Of a stretch of 15,000 nt of DNA, positions 1-7,082 are shown in pieces. The stretch's first letter is position 1; each line of letters begins with the position of its first letter. This DNA comes from Marinospirillum sp. GTDB taxonomy: Bacteria > Pseudomonadota > Gammaproteobacteria > Pseudomonadales > Halomonadaceae. A model generated the notes under the pieces. The model was not told where the DNA came from, searched no databases, and saw only the letters and a program-made list of their open reading frames with translations. The stretch covers positions 1 to 15,000 of the forward strand of contig NZ_JACUUA010000074.1 of the NCBI RefSeq assembly GCF_014859565.1, in the 5' to 3' direction. Made by a program: the position numbers and the translations under genes.

Positions 1-516
1 TTGCAGTAGCTCATACTGCTGCATCTGATAAGCCGCCAGCGAGGATTCAGACACAGCCGCCAGACGCTTACCTCGCAGGTCAGATAACTCTTGTAGATCG
101 GTGCGATCAGCACGAGTGAAAATCACACCGGCAAATTGCCGTACATCCTGTCCTTCCAGTTGGTTGACTACCGTAGCCAGCGGTGAAGACAGGCCATAAC
201 GATAGGTGTAATAAACATAAAGAGATGGATTGGTGAAAAGAAAATCGATCGACTGATTTGCAACCACCTGCTCCATTTCCGCTAGGTTAAACACCTGAAC
301 TTCAAATTGAGTTGCCGGAATGCTCGCGCTCAGATAATCCGCCAGAGGTTGCCATTGTTGACGGGTTGCTTCTTTGTCCCAAAAGGCTGGCAGACCAAGG
401 GTGACTGTCTGCTTAAGCTCGCTGGCAGGGGTAAAACAAGGCAAAGCAAACAGCAACAAACCAGACAGGAAGCCGAAGACTTTGTTTTTACGCTGGTGAT
501 TGCTGCTCGTTTGCAT
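1..516 (-). CDS. PhnD-like periplasmic ligand-binding protein or sensor kinase N-terminus (partial)
   Basis: The frame is open from an ATG at 516 through the left edge, giving 172 N-terminal residues with no stop. Residues 1-32 look like a signal peptide or signal anchor: a basic start (HQRKNK) followed by the hydrophobic stretch FGFLSGLLLFALPCF. The rest fits the first lobe of a PhnD/phosphonate-binding-type domain, with a 'DFLFTNPSLYVYY' segment, 'FAGVIFTRADR', then 'DLRGKRLAAV..SSLAAYQMQ'. In known families this combination occurs in TtrS-like sensor histidine kinases as well as in free-standing ABC-type binding proteins. The wording of the motifs favours the sensor type, but the kinase or other output domain would lie left of the window. 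The gene starts 39 bp after the trmB stop on the same strand and could be the last gene of that unit. No clear ribosome binding site is visible, so the start is tentative. Confidence 0.75.
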   Translation of the reverse strand, partial: MQTSSNHQRKNKVFGFLSGLLLFALPCFTPASELKQTVTLGLPAFWDKEATRQQWQPLADYLSASIPATQFEVQVFNLAEMEQVVANQSIDFLFTNPSLYVYYTYRYGLSSPLATVVNQLEGQDVRQFAGVIFTRADRTDLQELSDLRGKRLAAVSESSLAAYQMQQYELLQ

Positions 517-555
517 CGTTAGCTGCTCAACTTGTCTGAGAGTTCTTTAATTCTG

Positions 556-1302
556 CTAGCTGACCCTTCGGTAAATCAAGTCCCAGACACCATGCCCAAG
601 GCGTTCGCCGCGTTGTTCAAACTTGGTGAGTGGGCGGCTTTCCGGGCGGGGTACAAAGTCTTCACCTTGTGCTGCGGTGTTCTGATAGCCGGGCGCAGCA
701 TTCATCACGTCGCGCATGTGTTCAGCATAGGCTTCCCAGTCGGTGGCTAGGTGAAAACGACCGCCGATTTTCAGTTTTCTGCGGATGGTTTCCACAAATG
801 GCGGCTGCACAATGCGTCGTTTGTGGTGTTTCTTTTTCGGCCAGGGGTCAGGGAAAAACAGCTGGAACAGGTCGATGGATTCATCAGCAAAACACTGGTT
901 CAGCACTTCCACCGCATCCGCACGATACACCCTTAAGTTATCCACACCCAGATCGCCTGCTTCACACAGGAGTTTGCCAACACCGGGCAGGTGAACTTCA
1001 ATGCCTACAAAATCATGATCCGGCATGGACTGCAGTTGCTGCAATAAAGAGGCACCCATACCAAAACCGACTTCGACTACCAAGGGTGCGGTGCGACCAA
1101 AAACTTCGGTAGCATCAAATGCCCCGTCTTCCAAGGTGCGGCCATATCTGGGCAGAAAATCATCAATGCCACGTTGTTGCGCTGCAGTCATACGACCCTG
1201 ACGCAGTACAAAACTGCGGATGCGTTTATCGTGGATGGCATCATCCGCACGGTCATGTTTGTTGCCGGTGGTGTCCGAGCTGCTGGGTGTTGTCTGACTC
1301 AT
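556..1302 (-). CDS. trmB: tRNA (guanine-N7-)-methyltransferase TrmB
   Basis: TrmB transfers a methyl group from S-adenosylmethionine to N7 of guanine 46 in the variable loop of tRNAs, in the cytoplasm. The 248-residue product has the Rossmann-type SAM-binding motif EVGFGMG (77-83), the following acidic residue E102 in '[10 protein letters not shown]', and the family signature [15 protein letters not shown] (149-163). '[15 protein letters not shown]' (182-196) and the C-terminal [10 protein letters not shown] (223-232) are also typical. The first 25 residues are a hydrophilic Ser/Thr/Asp-rich extension of the kind often seen at TrmB N-termini. The ATG overlaps the thiG stop in an ATGA (1299-1302), and GAAGGA lies about 10 nt upstream inside thiG, so translation is probably coupled. 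The order thiS-thiG-trmB is also found in Pseudomonas. Confidence 0.97.
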   Translation of the reverse strand: MSQTTPSSSDTTGNKHDRADDAIHDKRIRSFVLRQGRMTAAQQRGIDDFLPRYGRTLEDGAFDATEVFGRTAPLVVEVGFGMGASLLQQLQSMPDHDFVGIEVHLPGVGKLLCEAGDLGVDNLRVYRADAVEVLNQCFADESIDLFQLFFPDPWPKKKHHKRRIVQPPFVETIRRKLKIGGRFHLATDWEAYAEHMRDVMNAAPGYQNTAAQGEDFVPRPESRPLTKFEQRGERLGHGVWDLIYRRVS

Positions 1303-2087
1303 GAATGGATCAGTCCTTCGAGTGGGGAGCTGGCGCTGGCGTAGGCTTTTTTCGGCATCCGACCAGCGAGGAAGGCTTCACGCCCGGCTTCAATGGCTTT
1401 TTTCATGGCACTGGCCATTAATACCGGATTACGGGCATGAGCAATGGCGGTGTTCATTAATACACCTTCACAACCCATTTCCATGGCAATGGCGGCATCA
1501 GATGCGGTGCCAACACCGGCATCCACCAGCACAGGCACCTTGGCATCTTCCATAATCAAGCGAATGTTATGCGGGTTAAGGATACCCAGCCCGGAGCCAA
1601 TTAAAGAACCCAATGGCATGATGGCCACACAACCCATGGCTTCCAGTTCCTTGGCAGCAATGGGGTCATCACTGCAATACACCATCACCTCAAAACCTTC
1701 AGCAATCAGCTTTTCGGTGGCAATAAAGGTTTCACGCATGTTGGGGTAAAGGGTTTTCTGATCACCCAGCACTTCCAGCTTGACCAGATTGTGACCATCC
1801 AGCAGTTCACGAGCCAGCATACAGGTGCGCACTGCATCCTTGGCGTTATAACAACCGGCAGTATTGGGCAGGATGGTGTAACGATCCGGTGAAATCACAT
1901 CCAGCAGATTGGGTTCATCCGGGTTCTGGCCGATGTTGGTGCGGCGCACCGCCACTGTAACGATCTCGGCACCGGAGGCTTCAATCGCCTCACGGGTTTC
2001 ATTCATGTCCTTGTATTTGCCGGTGCCAACCAGCAGCCGTGAACTGAATTCACGCTGGCCGATTTTGAAGCTGTCTTTCAGGTTCAT
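1299..2087 (-). CDS. thiG: Thiazole synthase ThiG
   Basis: ThiG builds the thiazole phosphate ring of thiamine from 1-deoxy-D-xylulose 5-phosphate, dehydroglycine and sulfur carried by ThiS thiocarboxylate. The 262-residue product has the expected TIM-barrel features. K103 in '[10 protein letters not shown]' fits the Schiff-base lysine. Phosphate-binding loops appear in '[12 protein letters not shown]' and '[16 protein letters not shown]', followed by '[12 protein letters not shown]'. Length and start match the family: '[25 protein letters not shown]' is the usual N-terminal region. It lies 56 bp after thiS and overlaps trmB by 4 bp. Only a weak AGAGA precedes the ATG, so efficient translation may depend on readthrough from thiS. 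No other thiamine genes (thiC, thiE, thiF, thiO/H) are present in the window, so the pathway must be completed elsewhere. Confidence 0.97.
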   Translation of the reverse strand: MNLKDSFKIGQREFSSRLLVGTGKYKDMNETREAIEASGAEIVTVAVRRTNIGQNPDEPNLLDVISPDRYTILPNTAGCYNAKDAVRTCMLARELLDGHNLVKLEVLGDQKTLYPNMRETFIATEKLIAEGFEVMVYCSDDPIAAKELEAMGCVAIMPLGSLIGSGLGILNPHNIRLIMEDAKVPVLVDAGVGTASDAAIAMEMGCEGVLMNTAIAHARNPVLMASAMKKAIEAGREAFLAGRMPKKAYASASSPLEGLIHS

Positions 2088-2143
2088 AAGGGTCTCTGTA
2101 TGGGTCGCAACAACCTCAGGGGGCTGTTATCTGTTATTAGGAT

Positions 2144-2344
2144 TCAGCCGCCACCGATGGCGTGCACAATTTCCACTTGATCCTCTGCTTGCAGCAGGGT
2201 GGTGGCGTGGCGGCTTTTTGGAATGATGTTTTCGTTAACCTCAACAGCCAGGCGTTTGCCGGTCAACTGCAATTGTTGCAGCAGATCCTCAATACTGGCC
2301 TGCTCAGGCAGGGCGTGGGGTTGCCCGTTCAAACGTATCTGCAT
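2144..2344 (-). CDS. thiS: Sulfur carrier protein ThiS
   Basis: ThiS is a small ubiquitin-fold protein. Its C-terminal glycine is adenylated by a ThiF-type enzyme and converted to a thiocarboxylate, which donates sulfur to ThiG. The product is 66 residues, starts 'MQIRLNGQPHAL' and ends 'VEIVHAIGGG', with the obligatory Gly-Gly tail. The start was set at the ATG at 2344, because a consensus GGAGG (2354-2350) lies exactly 5 nt upstream. An in-frame GTG two codons earlier overlaps that ribosome binding site and is unlikely to be used. The gene sits directly upstream of thiG, as in Pseudomonas, and about 37 bp downstream of the thioesterase gene on the same strand. No thiF is present in the window. 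Confidence 0.93.
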   Translation of the reverse strand: MQIRLNGQPHALPEQASIEDLLQQLQLTGKRLAVEVNENIIPKSRHATTLLQAEDQVEIVHAIGGG

Positions 2345-2349
2345 GTCCA

Positions 2350-2354
2350 CCTCC
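2350..2354 (-). promoter_or_regulatory. Shine-Dalgarno site that decides the thiS start
   Basis: GGAGG on the minus strand is followed by TGGAC and then ATG (2344-2342), a 5-nt spacing. The alternative GTG at 2350-2348 shares a base with this site, so the ATG is the credible start. Confidence 0.75.
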
Positions 2355-2381
2355 GGTCAGGAGTGACATTCTACCGGATTT

Positions 2382-2801
2382 TTAACGAGGGGGAACGGAG
2401 TAGGTCGCCACCACGTGAGCAACACTTTCTGCTTCCCCTTCGCTGTAGAGGTTCACTTCACCAATCACCAAGCGCTTGCCGAGCTTTAACAAGCTGGCTT
2501 TGGCCATGATGGCACGATCCGAGCGGGGTTTATTCAGGAAGTGAATAGTGAAGTCGGTGGTGACTGCCAGGGCCACCGGGCCAATTTTTGACAGGATGGC
2601 GACATACAAGGCAACATCCGCCAGCGTCATCAGCGTGGGGCCGGAAACCGTACCACCGGGGCGCAGGTGGCTGTCATTTATTGGCTGGCGCAACAGACTG
2701 TGGTGTTCTTCCACCTCGCAGACCTCACCCACATACTGGGGAAACTCTCGCTGCAAAAATTCGATCATCTCTTCGCGGGTCATTTTTAATGTGGTGGTCA
2801 T
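2382..2801 (-). CDS. PaaI-family hotdog-fold thioesterase
   Basis: The 139-residue product fits the PaaI/YdiI-type hotdog family, which hydrolyses acyl-CoA or related thioesters in the cytoplasm. The core signature runs from N42 in 'INDSHLRPGGTVSGP' into 'TLMTLADVALYVAIL' (57-70). D62 is at the position of the catalytic acidic residue of the family, and the N-terminal helix 'MTREEMIEFLQREFP' precedes it. The strands 'AVTTDFTIHFLNKP' and 'GEAESVAHVVATYSVPP' complete the fold. The usual HGG is replaced by RPGG, so the substrate cannot be inferred. The ATG has AGAGG 8 nt upstream. It is the first gene of the apparent minus-strand unit leading into thiS-thiG-trmB, with 37 bp to thiS. No link to thiamine synthesis is known to me; the gene may simply share the transcript. 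Confidence 0.85.
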   Translation of the reverse strand: MTTTLKMTREEMIEFLQREFPQYVGEVCEVEEHHSLLRQPINDSHLRPGGTVSGPTLMTLADVALYVAILSKIGPVALAVTTDFTIHFLNKPRSDRAIMAKASLLKLGKRLVIGEVNLYSEGEAESVAHVVATYSVPPR

Positions 2802-2915
2802 CTGCTTTGCCTCTTTGTTCGGGAATAAAAAATTATGCAGCAGTTACAGGGTGTTGTATGCCTATCGGAGCTTTTGTTTGTGACGCAGGTGTATATGTGA
2901 CAGGAAAGTTACGAC

Positions 2916-2921
2916 TATAAT
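2916..2921 (+). promoter_or_regulatory. Candidate -10 box of the Na/Pi cotransporter gene
   Basis: A perfect TATAAT lies 59 bp upstream of the ATG at 2981. No convincing -35 hexamer is found 16-18 bp upstream, which suggests a weak or activator-dependent promoter. It shares its bases with the opposite-strand -10 box at 2917-2922. Confidence 0.4.
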
Positions 2922-2944
2922 AGCGCCAGTAAAAAAAATGTCAT
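2917..2944 (-). promoter_or_regulatory. Candidate sigma70 promoter of the thioesterase-thiS-thiG-trmB unit
   Basis: On the minus strand ATGACA (2944-2939, 5/6 match to TTGACA) and TATTAT (2922-2917, 5/6 match to TATAAT) are separated by 16 bp, including a run of eight T. Transcription would start near 2910, about 110 nt before the thioesterase ATG. No TPP-riboswitch signature was seen in this leader. Confidence 0.5.
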
Positions 2945-2980
2945 TATTCTGTAATAACCGACAACACAAAGTGGTGATTC

Positions 2981-4726
2981 ATGACTTATTCGCTGTTTGA
3001 TTTTCTTCAGCTCATTGGTGCACTGGGGATATTCATCTTCGGCATGAAAATTTTCAGTGAGGGTCTGCAGAAGATTGCTGGCAACCGCATGAAAAGTATT
3101 CTCGGCGGTATGACTCGCAACCGCTTGACCGGGGTTATTACAGGTTTTGGTGCCACTGCCGTCACTCAGTCATCCACCACCACCACGGTGATGGCGGTCA
3201 GTTTTGTGAATGCTGGCCTGCTGACTTTTGTGCAGTCTACCGGGGTTATTATGGGTGCCAACATCGGCACCACCATCACCGCCTGGCTGGTAGCCTTGTT
3301 TGGTTTTAAATTTCAGATCACCCCGATTGCCCTGGCGGTGATTGGTATATTCTTTGCATTTCTTTTTTCCAAAAATGCCCGCTGGCGCAACATTGCTGAA
3401 GCCATGGTGGGTTTTGGTATCCTGTTTATCGGTCTGGAGTTCATCAAGGGCTCGGTGCCGGAAATCAGCAGCAACCCGGCAATGCTCGCCTTTTTGGATA
3501 GTTTTACCGATTATGGCTACCTATCGCTGATCTTCTTTATTTTTGTTGGCACTCTGCTGACGCTGCTGACTCAGTCTTCTTCAGCTGCCACGGCCATCAC
3601 ACTGGTGATGCTGTTTGAAGGCTGGGTATCCTTCCCAGTTGCCGCCGCCATGATTCTAGGTGAAAACATCGGCACTACGGTGACCGCCAATATTGCCGCA
3701 CTGGTGGGTAATGTTCATGCCAAACGAGCCGCACGTTTCCACTTCTTCTTTAACATCATCGGGGTGACCTGGATGATGATCATCATCTACCCGATGTTGA
3801 ACCTACTGGATTCAGTGGTGCAGCTAGCCACCGAAATGCCCGTCTCGGTGATGAGTGATGACCCAGATGCGCGTGCCAATGCCACGCTGGCTTTATCCTT
3901 GTTCCATACCACCTTTAACGTGCTGAACGTGGTGCTGCTGTTTGCTTTTGTGCCATGGATTGTGCGTTTTGTGGAATACATTCAGCCTGATCGCGGCGGC
4001 CAGGACGAAGAATTCCATCTGCGACACATCAGTTCTGGGCTGATGACTTCACCGCTGATTTCAGTAGAGCAGGCACAGAAGGAGATTCAGCAGTTTGCTG
4101 GTATTGTTGAAAAGATGCATGTCAGTGTCAGTAAATTGTTGTTTGATCCTGAGGCTGATCGTGAAAAACTCAGCAAGAAGATTCACCAGTATGAAAAAGC
4201 CACTGATCTGCTGGAGATCGAGATTTCTGATTATCTGGTACGGATTAGTGAGCGTAGCAACCTTGAGCACGCATTAACTGGGCGTATCCGCAACATGCAG
4301 ACCATGATTAATGATCTGGAACGAATTGCGGATATCTATCACCAAATCGCCAAGCTATCTGGTCGCCTGCATGAATCCAAGTCCAGTTGGCCGGATAAAG
4401 CTTATGACGAAATTCGGGTGATGATGGAGGCTTTGCATCAGGCCATCAACAACATGGTGTTAAACGTGGCGCGTGAACCGCATGAAATTAAGCTGGAAGA
4501 AGCCATTGCCATGGAAAAGCAGGTCAACAAACTGCGCAACCAGTTCCGTGAGAGCCACTATTCCCGACTAGAAAACGGTAACTACTCACCCCGTGCCGGT
4601 GTAGTGTTTATTGATGCACTAAATCGACTGGAGCGAATTGGAGATCACGTTATCAATGTCAATGAGTTTGCATCCGGTCACAGGTTAAAAGACAAACGCG
4701 GCACCAGCAATAAACATCCTCTTTAA
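2981..4726 (+). CDS. Na+/phosphate cotransporter with C-terminal PhoU-like domain
   Basis: This inner-membrane protein (581 residues) belongs to the NptA/YjbB (SLC34-like, PNaS) family, which moves inorganic phosphate with Na+. Two inverted repeats each carry the family's QSS motif: TQSSTTTT at residues 62-69 and TQSSSAAT at 197-204. Each is followed by a matching glycine-rich segment, 'GANIGTTIT' (92-100) and 'GENIGTTVTAN' (227-237). Hydrophobic helices fill roughly residues 5-335. From about 355 to 570 the protein is a charged, helical PhoU-like domain with heptad-like stretches, ending 'RLERIGDHVINVNEFA', a typical PhoU phrase. YjbB of E. coli has the same layout and mainly exports phosphate, so direction of transport is not certain here. 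The gene stands alone, divergent from the thi unit, with a hairpin terminator 70 bp downstream. Confidence 0.93.
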   Translation: MTYSLFDFLQLIGALGIFIFGMKIFSEGLQKIAGNRMKSILGGMTRNRLTGVITGFGATAVTQSSTTTTVMAVSFVNAGLLTFVQSTGVIMGANIGTTITAWLVALFGFKFQITPIALAVIGIFFAFLFSKNARWRNIAEAMVGFGILFIGLEFIKGSVPEISSNPAMLAFLDSFTDYGYLSLIFFIFVGTLLTLLTQSSSAATAITLVMLFEGWVSFPVAAAMILGENIGTTVTANIAALVGNVHAKRAARFHFFFNIIGVTWMMIIIYPMLNLLDSVVQLATEMPVSVMSDDPDARANATLALSLFHTTFNVLNVVLLFAFVPWIVRFVEYIQPDRGGQDEEFHLRHISSGLMTSPLISVEQAQKEIQQFAGIVEKMHVSVSKLLFDPEADREKLSKKIHQYEKATDLLEIEISDYLVRISERSNLEHALTGRIRNMQTMINDLERIADIYHQIAKLSGRLHESKSSWPDKAYDEIRVMMEALHQAINNMVLNVAREPHEIKLEEAIAMEKQVNKLRNQFRESHYSRLENGNYSPRAGVVFIDALNRLERIGDHVINVNEFASGHRLKDKRGTSNKHPL

Positions 4727-4798
4727 TCTTCTCAGGGCTGGCAGGAGGCAAGGGAGTATGGGCGAAGGCAGTGCTGGCGCGGTTAACTTAATCGTTTT

Positions 4799-4828
4799 CA
4801 GCACCTGAGTCATAAGACGCAGGTGCTG
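4799..4828. terminator. Hairpin terminator between the Na/Pi cotransporter and the YfaZ-like gene
   Basis: CAGCACCTG (4799-4807) pairs perfectly with CAGGTGCTG (4820-4828). Inside the 12-nt gap a further GTC/GAC stem with an ATAA loop can form after one mismatch. On the plus strand TTTAACTGTCTT follows, a moderate T-rich tail. The site lies between convergent genes, 72 bp after one stop and 15 bp from the other, so it may act for both strands. Confidence 0.7.
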
Positions 4829-4843
4829 TTTAACTGTCTTGAA

Positions 4844-5434
4844 TCAGAAGTTGAGGCGGAAACCAAGGTGCATGCCTTTTTCTAGGGCATCATCAAAACC
4901 CTTGTCACTTTTCAGGCGCAGATGACGATACCCCAGAAAAATATCTGTGTTCTGGATTGCACGATAAGCCACTCTGGCACCCAGCTCATACACCTTTTCA
5001 GTATTGCTGAAACTGGTTACAGGAGGCGCATACCAGCCATAACCACCCATGGATACCCGTTGCGCACCTGGCAGCACATGATAGAACAAACCACCAAAAG
5101 CCATGGCAGCACCATAGTCAGTGCTGGGTGCGTCAATTAAATACAGGCGACCACCTATAGCTGCTCGGTAGGTACGGCCATCTGTCTCTACACCTTGTAG
5201 ACCGAGTGTTCCTACCAAAGCTGAATTAGAATACTCTTCTGTATAGAGAAGGCTCGCGTTAGTGTGCAGGTTACTGGTGCCGACCATTGGACGGTCGTAT
5301 TCAACCTGCAGCGTGTTGTTGTTCATGTTGGCTTCCAGCGAGCCGGGTGCAAAGGAAAAAGCACTTACCTGGGTCGCTGAAAAAGCCAGCAGCAGTGCGG
5401 CAGCCAGAGAAGTGTGCAAGGTTTTGGTCAACAT
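4844..5434 (-). CDS. YfaZ-like outer-membrane beta-barrel protein
   Basis: The product has 196 residues. It starts with a clear Sec signal peptide: MLTKTLHTS, a hydrophobic AAALLLAFSA core and a VSA cleavage site near residue 25. The mature part alternates polar and hydrophobic residues as expected for beta strands, is rich in Gly and aromatic residues, and ends 'GMHLGFRLNF' with the terminal phenylalanine used by the BAM assembly machinery. The strand pattern, with 'YGAAMAFGGLFYH' and 'DIFLGYRHLRLKSD', resembles the YfaZ family, whose function is unknown. At about 170 mature residues an 8-stranded barrel is likely. A strong AGGAGGT (5446-5440) lies 5 nt before the ATG. The gene starts only 35 bp after the pyrE stop on the same strand and may be cotranscribed with it. 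Confidence 0.8.
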   Translation of the reverse strand: MLTKTLHTSLAAALLLAFSATQVSAFSFAPGSLEANMNNNTLQVEYDRPMVGTSNLHTNASLLYTEEYSNSALVGTLGLQGVETDGRTYRAAIGGRLYLIDAPSTDYGAAMAFGGLFYHVLPGAQRVSMGGYGWYAPPVTSFSNTEKVYELGARVAYRAIQNTDIFLGYRHLRLKSDKGFDDALEKGMHLGFRLNF

Positions 5435-5439
5435 CTGAG

Positions 5440-5446
5440 ACCTCCT
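5440..5446 (-). promoter_or_regulatory. Consensus ribosome binding site of the YfaZ-like gene
   Basis: AGGAGGT on the minus strand is followed by a 5-nt spacer and ATG. It is the strongest such site noted in the window, suggesting high translation of the outer-membrane protein. Confidence 0.75.
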
Positions 5447-5469
5447 GGAAAGTTGAAAAACAAATAAAT

Positions 5470-6114
5470 TCAGACGCCGTAAGCCGTGCGATAGGCTTCA
5501 ATGGCTTCTGCATGTTGGGTTAATTGTGGCTGTGTACGAACAAACTCCAGCACCTGATCCAGTGCAATAATGCTGACGACCGGGATGCCCAGATCCTGTT
5601 CCACTTCCTGTATGGCCGAGCGTTCACTCTGACCCCGCTCCTGACGGTTCAGAGCAATCACCACACCGGCAACCTTGCCGCCGGCAGACTCAATTAATGG
5701 TAGTACTTCACGGATAGCCGTACCGGCAGTGATTACATCATCAATAATCAGCACCCGTTTACCTTTTAAATCAGCACCAACCAGCTGGCCACCTTCTCCA
5801 TGGTTTTTAACTTCCTTGCGGTTAAAGGCAAAGGGTGTGGGTTGATCAAAATGTTCAGCCAACATACTGGCAGTGGCTGACCCAAGTGGAATGCCTTTGT
5901 ATGCAGGGCCAAACAGCACATCAAATTGAATGTCTGCACGGCTGATGGCTTCAGCGTAGCTTTTGCCAAGCTCCACCAGCGCCTCTCCTGAATTAAATAG
6001 TCCAGCATTAAAAAAATAGGGGCTGACACGACCGGATTTTAAGGTGAACTCACCAAAACGAAGCACTTGTTGTTGCAGTGCAAAGGAAATAAAGTTTTTT
6101 TGATAATCTAACAT
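5470..6114 (-). CDS. pyrE: Orotate phosphoribosyltransferase
   Basis: PyrE converts orotate and PRPP to orotidine 5'-phosphate in de novo pyrimidine synthesis, as a cytoplasmic dimer. The PRPP-binding loop [13 protein letters not shown] is at residues 121-133 and the flexible catalytic loop [11 protein letters not shown] at 99-109. '[21 protein letters not shown]' near the N-terminus is characteristic. The start was placed at the ATG at 6114 (214 residues), rather than at an in-frame ATG nine codons upstream (6141). With this start K26, K100, K103 and H105 take the same numbers as in the E. coli enzyme, and neither ATG has a good ribosome binding site. The gene is divergent from the crc-like gene, as in Pseudomonas. 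Confidence 0.96.
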   Translation of the reverse strand: MLDYQKNFISFALQQQVLRFGEFTLKSGRVSPYFFNAGLFNSGEALVELGKSYAEAISRADIQFDVLFGPAYKGIPLGSATASMLAEHFDQPTPFAFNRKEVKNHGEGGQLVGADLKGKRVLIIDDVITAGTAIREVLPLIESAGGKVAGVVIALNRQERGQSERSAIQEVEQDLGIPVVSIIALDQVLEFVRTQPQLTQHAEAIEAYRTAYGV

Positions 6115-6239
6115 GGCTGGCTTGAGTCTTTGTGCAGTCAATGGTTAAGTGCGATTGTGCATCAGACAGGGATTGCGGCAAAATGACTCATATGCGCGAC
6201 TGACAAGAACAGCAATTCCCCAAAGGTCTGAAGGTCAGG

Positions 6240-6247
6240 TATCATAC
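6240..6247. promoter_or_regulatory. Possible overlapping -10 elements in the pyrE / crc intergenic region
   Basis: GTATCATAC (6239-6247) is nearly self-complementary and offers TATCAT on the plus strand and TATGAT on the minus strand, each a 5/6 match to TATAAT. No good -35 box accompanies either. It lies 49 bp before the crc-like ATG and about 125 bp before the pyrE ATG. Confidence 0.25.
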
Positions 6248-6293
6248 ACCCAAATAAAATGAGTAACCACGCAGGAATGGGAACAACGCACGC

Positions 6294-7049
6294 ATGAAAG
6301 TGATCAGCCTGAATGTTGGCGGAATTAAAAAAGCGATTGAAAGGGGTTTCCTGGACTGGTTAAAGGATCAGGATGCCGATGTTGTCTGTGTCCAGGACGT
6401 GCGAACCAAAAGCTGGAGGCTCGGTGATGCCATCGAGCGACCCGACGGTTGGGAAGGTTACTTCTTTGATGCCGAGCAAGATGAATATGCCGGAACCGGG
6501 ATTTATTGCCGCAAGATGCCCAAAGCAGTGATGACCGGGATAGGTTTTGAGCTGGCAGATCGGGAAGGCCGTTTTATGCAGGCCGACTTTGATAATGTCA
6601 GTGTTGCCAGCTTTCTGATGCCATCCGGTAGCAATCCCGCAGAAAAGAAGCTGTTTATGGAACAGTTTCTGGAATTTCTGACCAAGCTACGCCGTAAGCG
6701 TCGTGAGTTCATCATCTGCGGCACTTGGAATATCGCCCATAAAACCCTGGATCTGGCTAACTGGCAAGATAATCAGCTCAGTATCGGCTTCCGTCCGGAA
6801 GAACGCGCTTGGATGGATCAAGTATTTGGCCCGCTGGGATTCATTGATGCCTTCCGTGAAGTCAACCATGACAGTGACCAGTTCACCTTCTGGCCGAATG
6901 CGGCACAACCACGGGTACGTCAGGAAGGCTGGCGCCTGGATTATCAGGTAGTTGGCCCCAATCTGCGCAAGAACATCAAGCGTGCCTGGATTGATCCGAC
7001 CGTGAGTTTTTCAGACCACGCCCCGGTTTTTATTGAGTACGACCTTTAA
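6294..7049 (+). CDS. crc: Crc-like / exonuclease III-family protein
   Basis: The 251-residue product belongs to the exonuclease/endonuclease/phosphatase superfamily. Its position between pyrE and rph is that of crc in Pseudomonas, where Crc works with Hfq to repress translation of catabolic mRNAs. Sequence features agree: 'ISLNVGGIKKAIERGFLDWL' at the start, 'RKRREFIICG', 'FRPEERAWMDQV' and 'GWRLDYQ'. Against E. coli ExoIII, retained residues are N7, N146 (as N153), D216 (as D229), D241 and H242 (as D258/H259). Changed ones are D35 for E34, M109 for Y109 and T144 for D151. Pseudomonas Crc has lost still more, so this looks like an intermediate form. Probable role is regulatory with weak or no nuclease activity, but this is inference. 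Poor ribosome binding site. Ends at a strong hairpin. Confidence 0.85.
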   Translation: MKVISLNVGGIKKAIERGFLDWLKDQDADVVCVQDVRTKSWRLGDAIERPDGWEGYFFDAEQDEYAGTGIYCRKMPKAVMTGIGFELADREGRFMQADFDNVSVASFLMPSGSNPAEKKLFMEQFLEFLTKLRRKRREFIICGTWNIAHKTLDLANWQDNQLSIGFRPEERAWMDQVFGPLGFIDAFREVNHDSDQFTFWPNAAQPRVRQEGWRLDYQVVGPNLRKNIKRAWIDPTVSFSDHAPVFIEYDL

Positions 7050-7052
7050 ATT

Positions 7053-7078
7053 AACCAGCCGGACGTTTCCGGCTGGTT
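7053..7078. terminator. Bidirectional hairpin terminator between crc-like gene and rph
   Basis: AACCAGCCGGA (7053-7063) and TCCGGCTGGTT (7068-7078) form a perfect 11-bp stem with a 4-nt loop (CGTT). It begins 3 bp after the crc-like stop and ends 4 bp before the rph stop, so it serves both convergent genes. T-tracts are short on both sides. Confidence 0.85.
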
Positions 7079-7082
7079 GGTT

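Noticed and set aside
2079..2095. TPP-riboswitch-like phrase on the minus strand (GACCCTTATGAACCTGA) at the thiG start
   Set aside because: It resembles the THI-box ACCCTTTGAACCTGA, but it contains the thiG start codon itself, and the following conserved part and closing stems are missing; the codons simply encode Met-Asn-Leu.
6115..6141. Nine-codon N-terminal extension of pyrE from the ATG at 6141
   Set aside because: Catalytic lysines and histidine align number-for-number with E. coli PyrE only when the ATG at 6114 is used.
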